This document shows, one piece after another, positions 56,685 through 64,000 of a stretch of DNA of 64,000 nt. Made by a program: the position numbers and the translations under genes. The stretch covers positions 86,355 through 150,354 of the IMG/VR virus record IMGVR_UViG_3300044645_002359, one strand, 5' to 3'. This DNA comes from a virus. How positions within the stretch are numbered: the stretch's first letter is position 1; the number at the start of each line of letters is the position of its first letter. The notes under the pieces were generated by a model. It was not told where the DNA came from. It made no database searches and worked only from the letters and a program-made list of their open reading frames with translations.

Positions 56685-59522
56685 ATGACAGAGATTAAGC
56701 CCACATTCAACGTAGAAGAGTTTGAAAATTACGGAAACACAAACTTTTTCCTGACCGCCGACCAATTAAACTCAGTAGCCCTAACAGAGAGTAGAGTAAA
56801 TGAGCAACTTGATTGGCTGGCACAATTGCTCGGGTGGAGCGGTCCTAACTACTGGAACAATCTTGTTTCGTCTGTTTCTCAGAAGAGGGGTCTACAAACC
56901 GGCACTTTCGGTGTGTATGACGGATATCTGTACCCCGAGATAGTTGAGGTCCGAAACTGGGAAAACAAAGTAATTGTGAAGGCAGACACGAGAATTCAGG
57001 TTGGTCAAACTTTCTACTTAGGAGATTACTCATACATCCTGTTGGGAATGAGCCAAGCTGGGGGGAATTACAGCTTGGACTTTGGAACTTTAACTGAGCA
57101 ATTTTACACCGATCTTTCCGGAAATGAGCAGCTCAAAGTAATCGCCCCGAAATCTCTTCCAAGCCCCTTCTACCGCCCAGAGCCAGGAGTATCAGCTAAC
57201 GCCTCTTTTATTTGCGAGATTCAAGGTTCCAATCTCGTTTTGTTCCCCGACTATAACACCGAAAGAACACTACCCTACAAGTTTAACACTTTCGTTGCCG
57301 GAGGTAGATACTACTTTAACCTGCCTGTAACTCTCAGCAGTGATACGGTATCGCTTTCGCCTGCATACGACTTTTCCAGAGAACTATGGTACCTTAACAT
57401 CCCTCTTAACTTGACAACAGATGAGTTAGGTTTGGAGGGTGCTCTTTCCTATGAAGGTTCAACTTTATTGGTTAGGGTATCTCCTTGGACGAACCCCTCA
57501 GATTGGGGAAATTATGATAAAATAAATAACTTCCGAGGGGTTTGGTCGAACAAGGGAGGTAAGTTGCCTTTTCACTTCGTCTTCGACGCTCTTAGCATAC
57601 ATGGATTCAACGAAAGAGTTTCTCTTTGGTTGGGCAACGTTGAAAGATCAATAAAGTTTGATGAGCTCCTTGACTTCGTATACTATCAGACGGTTCCAAT
57701 ATCACCTGGAGAGCCAGATTTAGGGTACGGTAAAGTATGGTGGAACAGCCAATCCGGAAGTTTTTCGGTCTTTCTAGGGGATCCATTAAATTGCGGTCCG
57801 TGGGCTGAAGTGAACTACCCAGAGTTCCCTGAATTTGGACCCTTTCCTGACTTCGTTTTCCCGGATGTTTCAAGCTTTTCAACCTATACCGGAGATATAC
57901 CAGAAGGGTGTCTTGTTACAATTTTAGACTTGTCAGGTTTGGACCCTTCCTTGGGAATTGAGGGTTTAACGCAGACTTTACTTGGTCCAGGACAGATAGA
58001 GATGTTCAGAAAAGAAAGTTCCGAATATTGGACACCTTATTTCATAGCATTCAACTTAGAAAGTGACTTTTCAGTGAACGCTGAGCTCTTGCCTTCTAGA
58101 ACGCCTGTGAAACTCTTAGATTCCACGGGTTTGTCTCCCACAGGTGTTAATTATTCTGTTTCCAACCTGAGCCTTGCTGTGTCTGAGTCCTACCCTCTTC
58201 TCCTTATGAAGGGTACTTCCGAGGGCTCTTGGTACATATCTCCCCCTTCAGACCTCAAATATATCGGAAATACGAGACTATTCGAAAGTTCTCAAGACTA
58301 CGAAAAACCGGTCGACGGGGAGATGAACTGGGACTTTTCAAACCCAGATCCAAAAACAAGACTTGCACGAGTTTTTTACTACAACCGCTGGGAACAAGAC
58401 CTATTAACGAGCGAATGGACATTAGCAGGGGACTGGGTTGGGGTGAATGATGGGACATCTTCTTCGTCGGTTCCAGAGGTTGTAGACTTTGGAGCCATAC
58501 TAGTTTACTGTAACGGGGAACTTCTCTCAGAAGGGGAATCCCTTAGACTACCAAATTTTCAGTTTAGTTTTGAAGTGGACCCCGGTACAGGGATTTTCAA
58601 TTTCCTGTATGTGCCCTTGAACTACAACGGCTGCGTAAATCTACCGAAAATAACCGTATCGGACTCACTAACTTCTGCGTTTAAGTTCGATATCTCTAAC
58701 CTGGTGTTCAGCGGTTTAACTTACTACATGTCACCAAATGTAGTAGACAGCGAAACTCTACTTAGGTTGTGGAAAAGTGAGCCACTTCACGTTGTTGATT
58801 CAATCAGTGAGCTTGAACTCTTAAGAAACTCTAACCCCTTGAGAGCAGATGTGAACCAAGGTCCTGGTGACATAAACTGGGAGAGATACTTCGTGCGTCT
58901 TCCTCCCGCTTATGGGAGAAATGGAAAAGAATGGCAAAAGGTTAACCTTATATGCCAGGACTTCGGTTACTGGGGTTCTTCTATAAGTCCCGAGAAAATG
59001 GCTTGTCCCTCTGAGCTAGCAGAGCCTAGAATCTACGAACAGGTAGTTCTTTACGGAGAAAGAGTAGACTCTCCTTCTTACTTATATTCTGAGCCTTACT
59101 TATACTCAGACGTTATGTATGACTTTGGAAATTCAGGCGACTACAACAATTCAGATATTGTCCCTGGCTTCGACAGGCCCTATGACGACTTTGACGAAGC
59201 AGAGCTTGTGAATTACAACCCTTTGCATAACCGCCAAGCAAATACTTCCTCCACAGGTACTGGCTACGGGGATTGGGAAGGAATTTACCTGCGCTCTCAA
59301 GCTTGCTCAAGTCTGAGTGGTTTCCTCGTTAACGATCTAAGCGACGGTTCTTTAGAGTCTTTACCGGCACCTGTGTGGGATGCAAGTATTTATAAGTGCC
59401 CCCCTCTCTGTATAGACGGGAAGGCATCGTCTACAGTCGACTCAAATCATTTCAAGATAGGGTACTCTTTCTTCGCCGCCGATCTTTCAGCCGCAGAAGA
59501 AGGGTGTTTTGACTTTGAGTAG
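56685..59522 (+). CDS. Large baseplate/tail protein, possibly fibre-related
   Basis: 945 aa, almost entirely beta-like with many Tyr, Trp, Ser and Pro. N-terminal 60 residues helical (ADQLNSVALTESRVNEQLDW). Repeats of Y/S/D-rich segments near the end (YLYSEPYLYSDVMYDFG). No family recognised. It starts 2 nt after the previous stop. Likely a large wedge or host-recognition protein. Confidence 0.5.
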   Translation: MTEIKPTFNVEEFENYGNTNFFLTADQLNSVALTESRVNEQLDWLAQLLGWSGPNYWNNLVSSVSQKRGLQTGTFGVYDGYLYPEIVEVRNWENKVIVKADTRIQVGQTFYLGDYSYILLGMSQAGGNYSLDFGTLTEQFYTDLSGNEQLKVIAPKSLPSPFYRPEPGVSANASFICEIQGSNLVLFPDYNTERTLPYKFNTFVAGGRYYFNLPVTLSSDTVSLSPAYDFSRELWYLNIPLNLTTDELGLEGALSYEGSTLLVRVSPWTNPSDWGNYDKINNFRGVWSNKGGKLPFHFVFDALSIHGFNERVSLWLGNVERSIKFDELLDFVYYQTVPISPGEPDLGYGKVWWNSQSGSFSVFLGDPLNCGPWAEVNYPEFPEFGPFPDFVFPDVSSFSTYTGDIPEGCLVTILDLSGLDPSLGIEGLTQTLLGPGQIEMFRKESSEYWTPYFIAFNLESDFSVNAELLPSRTPVKLLDSTGLSPTGVNYSVSNLSLAVSESYPLLLMKGTSEGSWYISPPSDLKYIGNTRLFESSQDYEKPVDGEMNWDFSNPDPKTRLARVFYYNRWEQDLLTSEWTLAGDWVGVNDGTSSSSVPEVVDFGAILVYCNGELLSEGESLRLPNFQFSFEVDPGTGIFNFLYVPLNYNGCVNLPKITVSDSLTSAFKFDISNLVFSGLTYYMSPNVVDSETLLRLWKSEPLHVVDSISELELLRNSNPLRADVNQGPGDINWERYFVRLPPAYGRNGKEWQKVNLICQDFGYWGSSISPEKMACPSELAEPRIYEQVVLYGERVDSPSYLYSEPYLYSDVMYDFGNSGDYNNSDIVPGFDRPYDDFDEAELVNYNPLHNRQANTSSTGTGYGDWEGIYLRSQACSSLSGFLVNDLSDGSLESLPAPVWDASIYKCPPLCIDGKASSTVDSNHFKIGYSFFAADLSAAEEGCFDFE

Positions 59523-59524
59523 GC

Positions 59525-59532
59525 GGGTAAAA
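59525..59532 (+). promoter_or_regulatory. GGGTAAAA motif before spike operon
   Basis: GGGTAAAA 4 nt after the previous stop, 21 nt before the ATG at 59554. Followed by TTCTTTAGCTAAG. Confidence 0.35.
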
Positions 59533-59553
59533 TTCTTTAGCTAAGAAACTAAA

Positions 59554-59856
59554 ATGACAACGAGAAAGAAAAAAGTGTTTTCCGACATTGAGAGTCTAGA
59601 ACAAGGCTTAACAGAAGAGATTCTTGAAGAAAGTTTTTCATTACCCTCCTTAGAAGATTTCTCGGAGACCCCTGTAGAAAAGGAAGAGGAGCCAGAACCT
59701 ATTGAAAAGGTGAAGGAAGTAACCGAAGAAGTGAAAGCTGAGGTTATTGAACAAGAACCCGAAGGGCAACCTGTTCAAGTGAGACCGAGACCGGCTGCTC
59801 CAGCTAAACGGATCCCTTCCAAAAACACTCCGAAACTTTCTGCTAAACTTAGGTAA
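59554..59856 (+). CDS. Acidic/Pro-rich small protein
   Basis: 100 aa. Basic N-terminus (MTTRKKKVFS), acidic helix (LEQGLTEEILEESFS), Glu/Val/Pro-rich middle, basic Pro-rich end (RPRPAAPAKRIPSKN). Low complexity like the protein at 36749; likely an assembly factor next to the spike gene. Confidence 0.5.
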   Translation: MTTRKKKVFSDIESLEQGLTEEILEESFSLPSLEDFSETPVEKEEEPEPIEKVKEVTEEVKAEVIEQEPEGQPVQVRPRPAAPAKRIPSKNTPKLSAKLR

Positions 59857-59859
59857 ACT

Positions 59860-61056
59860 ATGAGCCACAGCCTTAGGAACCAACCCTGGATCCGCCAACA
59901 GGCGGAGATGATGAAGGCACACGAAGCGAATGCAAGATATGCTGGTTCACCACGAGGTACAGTCCGAGGTACGATCGTAAGTGTCGACGATCCAGAGGAT
60001 CTAGGAAGGGTCAAAGTTTTGTTTGATGCTATGAATCCGAAAGATCTTCCGCCCGTAGAAGGTGCTGGCGAATTCTCTCTGCCCCGTCCTGGAGAATCAA
60101 ACAACTTCTCTCATTGGCTAGACGTATCTCCTGCATTCAAGGGAAAGCAGCCGAAATCCCTTGAGGGGAAAAGGGTTAATATAGCTTTGAGTAACGGTGA
60201 ATATCATTACGCTGTACTCCAAGACGTTCTTTACGACCCCCAGAATCTGACTGAAAGTTCGCAAAGAAACTACGAAATTCCTAGCAACAGTACAATGACA
60301 CGCTTACCTGTGTATGAGGCAGGATCACTGCCCCTTGCTTGTAAGGAAAACCATGGGTGTTCAGTCATAGAAGAAGGCGGTCCGATGAACTCAGACTGGG
60401 TTTGCGTTTGTCTTAAGAGGGACGGTAAATACATTTGGGTTCGCCACGCCGACTTGGCGCATGGGCATGCCGGAGGCAACGATGTAACCTCCCAAGTGGA
60501 TTCTTCGGGAAATCGGGCAAGTCCTGGGCAAATGGCAGCGACTTACGATCACGTTTTCGTAACTAGCCACCAGGAGATGAAAAAAGAAGGAAGAACAGGG
60601 TATTCAACTGCTCCGGCAGGCAACCCTTGGGGTGTAGATTGCCGCTGGACCCCTGCCCCAGGAAGCGAAGCTAAGGCTCTTGACTTCGTGGAAGGCCCAC
60701 TGTTCAGCCAAGACACTGCTCTGACGTATGCGAGAAATTCAGGGTTCATAGACAATATAACAGGGTCATTCATAACTACCTACGCGCCGGAAATATCGGC
60801 AGTGGTGGAAAGCGTTCCTGGTTCTACTTTCGTTCAAAGGGCGGTAAAGGAAGCTCAAAAGGTTCTGAAAATAGCAGAGAATTTAAGAAAGATAATAGCA
60901 AATCCTACTTCTTTTGTTATCAGCGCGGCGGAAAGTTCTCTCTCTTCTTACGCCCCTGGTGCAACGAAGTTCGTTCTTTCAACGCTTCAGAACCCTGCTG
61001 CGACAATAAAAACTGTTTTCTCGAAACTACCTTCATTACCCAATCCATTCAAATGA
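59860..61056 (+). CDS. Baseplate hub/spike protein, gp5-like OB fold
   Basis: 398 aa. RGTVRGTIVSVDDPEDLGRV with KVLFDAMNPKDLP is the OB-fold signature of T4 gp5 / VgrG N-domains. HWLDVSPAFKGKQP and VNIALSNGEYHYAVLQDVLYDP continue the domain. The middle has HGCSVIEEGGP and Gly-rich stretches. The C-terminus is helical/amphipathic (FVQRAVKEAQKVLKIAENLR). No lysozyme domain is visible. Likely the central hub piercing the membrane. Confidence 0.7.
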   Translation: MSHSLRNQPWIRQQAEMMKAHEANARYAGSPRGTVRGTIVSVDDPEDLGRVKVLFDAMNPKDLPPVEGAGEFSLPRPGESNNFSHWLDVSPAFKGKQPKSLEGKRVNIALSNGEYHYAVLQDVLYDPQNLTESSQRNYEIPSNSTMTRLPVYEAGSLPLACKENHGCSVIEEGGPMNSDWVCVCLKRDGKYIWVRHADLAHGHAGGNDVTSQVDSSGNRASPGQMAATYDHVFVTSHQEMKKEGRTGYSTAPAGNPWGVDCRWTPAPGSEAKALDFVEGPLFSQDTALTYARNSGFIDNITGSFITTYAPEISAVVESVPGSTFVQRAVKEAQKVLKIAENLRKIIANPTSFVISAAESSLSSYAPGATKFVLSTLQNPAATIKTVFSKLPSLPNPFK

Positions 61057-61424
61057 CTTTTACAGAAGATTACGACCCTGGTTTCATAAATTCACCTGGT
61101 TTTGGTCAAAGTGCTACAAATCCTTTGGCTCCCGTTTTCTACCAATCTTTGGGAGTTGTTGAGAGCTTGTCTGTTTATGACTCCATCTACGCAGCAAACT
61201 CTATAAAAGCCAACGTTTCCTTTTCCATCGGGAATAGTTTGTTGTCCCAAAGGGGTTTCACGGTTGCGGTTCCTACAACTTTCCTGGATACCGTGACTTG
61301 CGACAAAGATGTAAGAGTTAATGCAATAACCAACACAGACAGGTTAATAGTTGATGGGAAGGAGTATAGAGAAGGAGTTATTGTTGGAAGGAACGGAACT
61401 TTTCGTGTTTTGGTGCAAATCTAA
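61053..61424 (+). CDS. Hypothetical virion protein
   Basis: 123 aa, ATGA overlap with the hub gene. Contains SVYDSIYAANSIKANVSFSI and a beta C-terminus (LIVDGKEYREGVIVGRNGTF). The beta pattern could be a spike tip or hub accessory. No family recognised. Confidence 0.5.
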   Translation: MTFTEDYDPGFINSPGFGQSATNPLAPVFYQSLGVVESLSVYDSIYAANSIKANVSFSIGNSLLSQRGFTVAVPTTFLDTVTCDKDVRVNAITNTDRLIVDGKEYREGVIVGRNGTFRVLVQI

Positions 61425-61834
61425 TGGCAATTCGTCGACCTTCAGTTTATCGTCAGCGAGAATTCGTTTTTCAAGACTTTTTCTTCTTTCAAGACGGGGA
61501 GTCTCAACTTCGCTATATTCTCGGTAAGTATGACGGGGAGCCTTACGAGGTTGTTCCGCAAACTTTTGACTACCCTACCCCTGAGTTTAAGGGAGGGGAT
61601 ATAGTTTCCCGTATTGACTACACGATAACGGGTAAGTTAATAACAATAGACAATTGGGAAGTGAATTGGAGGGATGAATGGCCTCTTCGGCTGGCTCTTC
61701 AGTTTTTGCTCAATTGCCTCTATCCTTCAGCTCTAGGGTACTCCGTAAGAGTTCAAAAAGATACCTACCCCTTCTGGGTGTCGGAAACTTTGTTCCCGTT
61801 GACGAACGACCCTAACGACTACCTCTTGCACTAA
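61424..61834 (+). CDS. Hypothetical virion protein
   Basis: 136 aa. Start overlaps the previous stop (TAATGG). QREFVFQDFFFFQDGESQLR is strikingly aromatic. Helix WPLRLALQFLLNCLYPSALG. No family; context suggests tail/baseplate. Confidence 0.5.
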   Translation: MAIRRPSVYRQREFVFQDFFFFQDGESQLRYILGKYDGEPYEVVPQTFDYPTPEFKGGDIVSRIDYTITGKLITIDNWEVNWRDEWPLRLALQFLLNCLYPSALGYSVRVQKDTYPFWVSETLFPLTNDPNDYLLH

Positions 61835-61840
61835 TTTTTC

Positions 61841-62920
61841 ATGGCCATCCCTAAGATAAAAGAAGCCATCTTGTCAACGCCGAAGACAGTAGTTCTGTAC
61901 TTTGACAGCCCCATTGACACCCGAATTAGTGTTCCAGTGAACAGTTTCACTGTGAACTATGGTCAGTTCGGGGTTGTAACCATTGTATACTCTTCGGACA
62001 CGATGGTTTCTCTAGGGTTGGATAGTAGCCTCTCTCCTTGGGACGAAGTTTTCGTTTCCTATGAACCGCCGTTGGATCTGAACGCCTGTATGAGGGGACC
62101 CATACCTCCTTCCGCTAACGATGTTGTTAAGAAAAGAAACGCCGTTAGAGCTTTTTATCGAGTAGCAGTTAGAAACTCTTTAGCGCCCGACGAGCGAACG
62201 GACGGTTCCCGTGAAGGGTCGAACCTTGGGCAAACAATCGGGGGTTACGGCTTCCCCTATCAGAATCGGTCTGGGGTTCTAACCGAACATAAATCCGACC
62301 CACGGAGTGCCTCTCCGGACGACTTCATAATTGCTTACGGGCTTAAAGAAGCAATTCAGCTCACAAACATAGACGACGCAAGCGCAAACTCGGTGAATGT
62401 CGCTAAAATGAGGATGGCGCTTGAGGATGCAAATTCTCTAATTGACTCATACATCGAGCAATCAGGTAAAGCGGGAAGGGTTCTAATAACAAGCAACCGC
62501 CGCCGAACTGCTTTAATTATAGCAAGATATTACCTAGACAATGTTCGAAGAAGAGAAGATGTATACAAAGATTATGTAGAATCTCTAAAACAGCTTGACG
62601 CTGAACGCGAAATGACTGCTATTCGAGCAGGGCATGGAGATTCGGCGATAGACACGAAGAGAGGAATTATGCGTTCCTGGCGCATCCCTCAAAGATATAA
62701 TGGTGTGTCCGGTAAAGGTCTCAGCGGTTGGACAACGGATACAGCTGGGGATCAAGCACCAGACTACCGTTTAGGTTACGGTGCGGTAGGGCAAAACAAC
62801 GATCAAGAAAATTGGATTTCCGCCCGAAACTACGAAGACTTGGGAGGTACTCCTCAAATCACAGCACCTAGTGATGCGGGTGGTTACTTCATTAACGGCT
62901 CCGACCAAACTTTCCCTTAA
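61841..62920 (+). CDS. Hypothetical virion protein
   Basis: 359 aa. The N-terminal 90 residues form a beta domain (TPKTVVLYFDSPIDTRISVP). A long helical middle (res 180-270: KMRMALEDANSLIDSYIEQS; RTALIIARYYLDNVRRREDV) resembles head-tail connector/head completion proteins such as Mu gp36 (DUF1320-like), which contain IARYYLD. The C-terminus is Gly/Asn-rich. Moderately supported as a neck/connector component. Confidence 0.5.
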   Translation: MAIPKIKEAILSTPKTVVLYFDSPIDTRISVPVNSFTVNYGQFGVVTIVYSSDTMVSLGLDSSLSPWDEVFVSYEPPLDLNACMRGPIPPSANDVVKKRNAVRAFYRVAVRNSLAPDERTDGSREGSNLGQTIGGYGFPYQNRSGVLTEHKSDPRSASPDDFIIAYGLKEAIQLTNIDDASANSVNVAKMRMALEDANSLIDSYIEQSGKAGRVLITSNRRRTALIIARYYLDNVRRREDVYKDYVESLKQLDAEREMTAIRAGHGDSAIDTKRGIMRSWRIPQRYNGVSGKGLSGWTTDTAGDQAPDYRLGYGAVGQNNDQENWISARNYEDLGGTPQITAPSDAGGYFINGSDQTFP

Positions 62921-62925
62921 ACTAA

Positions 62926-64000
62926 ATGGAACTAAATTCCTTAACGCGCATCGAGCAATTTCTCTGTGACTCTTTAATAGCTTCTCCTTTAATCCCCCTG
63001 GGCGTAAATGTTTTACGTTTGGCAGACGCAGTTGAAAATGAGGGGGTAGTTACCCAGACAAATAATATTGTTGTTCGCTATGTGAATTCTACGAGCAATG
63101 TGAAAAATAGAGTACCGTTCATCTATGAGGACTCTCTGAACTTTGAGCTAAACTTTTCGTGCCAGAATTACTTGACAAGTTCCGGTCACGACTTTGCAAC
63201 TCAACTTCTCATGGGTGCAAAAATCACTCTGTCTGGGAGTGCACCCTCGGGTGCGTATGTACAAGTCCTGCAACCTTTCAGCTGCTCCTCTTCTCAATTC
63301 ACCGGAATAAGCGAAGAATCCCAGTACACCTACACACAGAACTGGACCGTAACAATTGAGGAAACATTGCCTTACATTGCTCTGGATCCCTGTGTTCAAC
63401 GAGGTGATTGTCGGCAAATATTTCCAAGTCGAAACGTTGCAACAACGCTGCCTTTGGCAGGTGTGCTAGATGAGGCGTCGGGTAGCATATACATTCCGTG
63501 GTGGCCTGGCACGAATGAGCTTGAAGCTGCCTTCACCGAAGCCCTCGGAGTTCGTTGGAGTGAAGAACTTACACAGTCCGGAGATTGGGTTTACGTTTGC
63601 GCCCCTGATGAAGTTTTTATTGAGGACCCTCTTAATCAACCTATCTATTTACTGAGCAATAACAACTATACGGAGGACGGTCGCTTAGTTGTTACAGTTT
63701 GGGATGCTATTACGAAAGAGCCAATTAAAGAAGTCTTTTACGTTGACTCTGGCAAAAAACTTGCTCGTTATGCTGTTGAACTTTGGAGGAACACGGTTCT
63801 AGGGTCTCTTGGAGGTGTAATCGATCCGATGAGTGTGAAGGACGCTTCATGGACTTCGGGTATTACTATTGGAGAATTTGCGGTGGTAAGAGGTGCAAAT
63901 CAGACACTTTTCACAGATCCTCTTGACCCGAACGGAAAAATGCAAACGTTGATGGGAGGAACCTTAATCGGCGTGAAACCCGACACCTTCATTCAAACCC
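62926..64000 (+). CDS. Virion protein, 3' end beyond window
   Basis: The ATG at 62926 opens a frame that stays open to the right edge (at least 358 codons). It begins MELNSLTRIEQFLCDSLIAS with NNIVVRYVNSTSNVK, an arrangement like Mu gp37-type tail terminator/completion proteins, but much longer. Later PWWPGTNELEAAFTEAL, WRNTVLGSLGGVIDPMSVKD. It starts 5 nt after the previous stop, so it belongs to the same operon. Confidence 0.7.
   Translation, partial: MELNSLTRIEQFLCDSLIASPLIPLGVNVLRLADAVENEGVVTQTNNIVVRYVNSTSNVKNRVPFIYEDSLNFELNFSCQNYLTSSGHDFATQLLMGAKITLSGSAPSGAYVQVLQPFSCSSSQFTGISEESQYTYTQNWTVTIEETLPYIALDPCVQRGDCRQIFPSRNVATTLPLAGVLDEASGSIYIPWWPGTNELEAAFTEALGVRWSEELTQSGDWVYVCAPDEVFIEDPLNQPIYLLSNNNYTEDGRLVVTVWDAITKEPIKEVFYVDSGKKLARYAVELWRNTVLGSLGGVIDPMSVKDASWTSGITIGEFAVVRGANQTLFTDPLDPNGKMQTLMGGTLIGVKPDTFIQT

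Noticed and set aside
1-64000. tRNA genes, CRISPR arrays, integrase/attachment sites, terminase genes
   Set aside because: No cloverleaf with CCA-type ends, repeat-spacer array, integrase motif or terminase ATPase/nuclease was recognised. The terminase is probably outside this window.
1-64000. Use of the cyanobacterial HIP1 octamer GCGATCGC as host evidence
   Set aside because: I did not notice any copy while reading, so host inference rests on protein families instead. Absence could also reflect restriction avoidance.

Overview
This window is part of the genome of a contractile-tailed bacteriophage (myovirus), most likely one that infects a cyanobacterium. The phage assignment rests on a contiguous virion module: tail assembly chaperones, a very large tail sheath, a Mu gp29-type portal, a protease/scaffold, a Mu F-type minor head protein, a major capsid protein, a tail tube, and baseplate J and spike proteins. 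It also carries its own family A DNA polymerase and a type II topoisomerase A subunit. The cyanobacterial host is inferred from a DUF1517-type secreted/membrane protein and from amplified small-protein families whose cores (LSPAAQAVLDA; AARWGADQELEAC) I associate with cyanobacterial genomes and cyanophages. No host genes, tRNAs, rRNA or CRISPR arrays were seen. Coding density is very high, and no gap without a gene exceeds 300 bases.

Layout. (1) 1-7.6 kb is a modification cluster. It has a class II glutamine amidotransferase (cut by the left edge) and two tandem amidoligases, coupled by ATGA overlaps. A convergent low-molecular-weight phosphatase and a GIY-YIG endonuclease follow. Next come a candidate amino acid:DNA transferase with a P-loop kinase (predicted thymidine hypermodification), a vanadium-haloperoxidase/PAP2 protein and an RNA ligase. 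(2) 7.7-24 kb is an accessory region of about 40 mostly tiny, overlapping genes. Recognisable items are a deoxyribosyltransferase-like protein, an HD alarmone hydrolase-like protein, an RHH protein, a Lar-like zinc ribbon, a histone-deacetylase-family enzyme and several paralogue families. (3) 24-28.3 kb holds envelope-type proteins, a metallophosphoesterase, a P-loop kinase and a HigA-like HTH protein. Parts 2 and 3 carry repeated sigma70-like promoters: a CGGTAAACCG palindrome, TTG-type -35, 16-17 bp spacer and TATAAT-type -10. Three of these promoters sit six bases from the start codon, predicting leaderless mRNAs. (4) 28.3-35.1 kb encodes topoisomerase A and DNA polymerase. (5) 35.6-64 kb is the virion module and runs off the right edge.

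The most striking region is 47.5-51.5 kb. The major capsid gene is split by three group I introns into four exons; the second exon is only 22 nt and the spliced gene encodes 360 aa. Two introns carry HNH endonucleases whose stop codons lie inside the intron P7 strand. A third, free-standing HNH gene with its own promoter sits just upstream. A canonical -1 frameshift heptamer (C CCA AAA followed directly by TAG) joins the two tail-chaperone frames at 35.9 kb.

The late region uses different punctuation from the early region: a recurrent GGGTAAAA motif just upstream of gene groups, plus strong intrinsic terminators after the decoration and tube genes.
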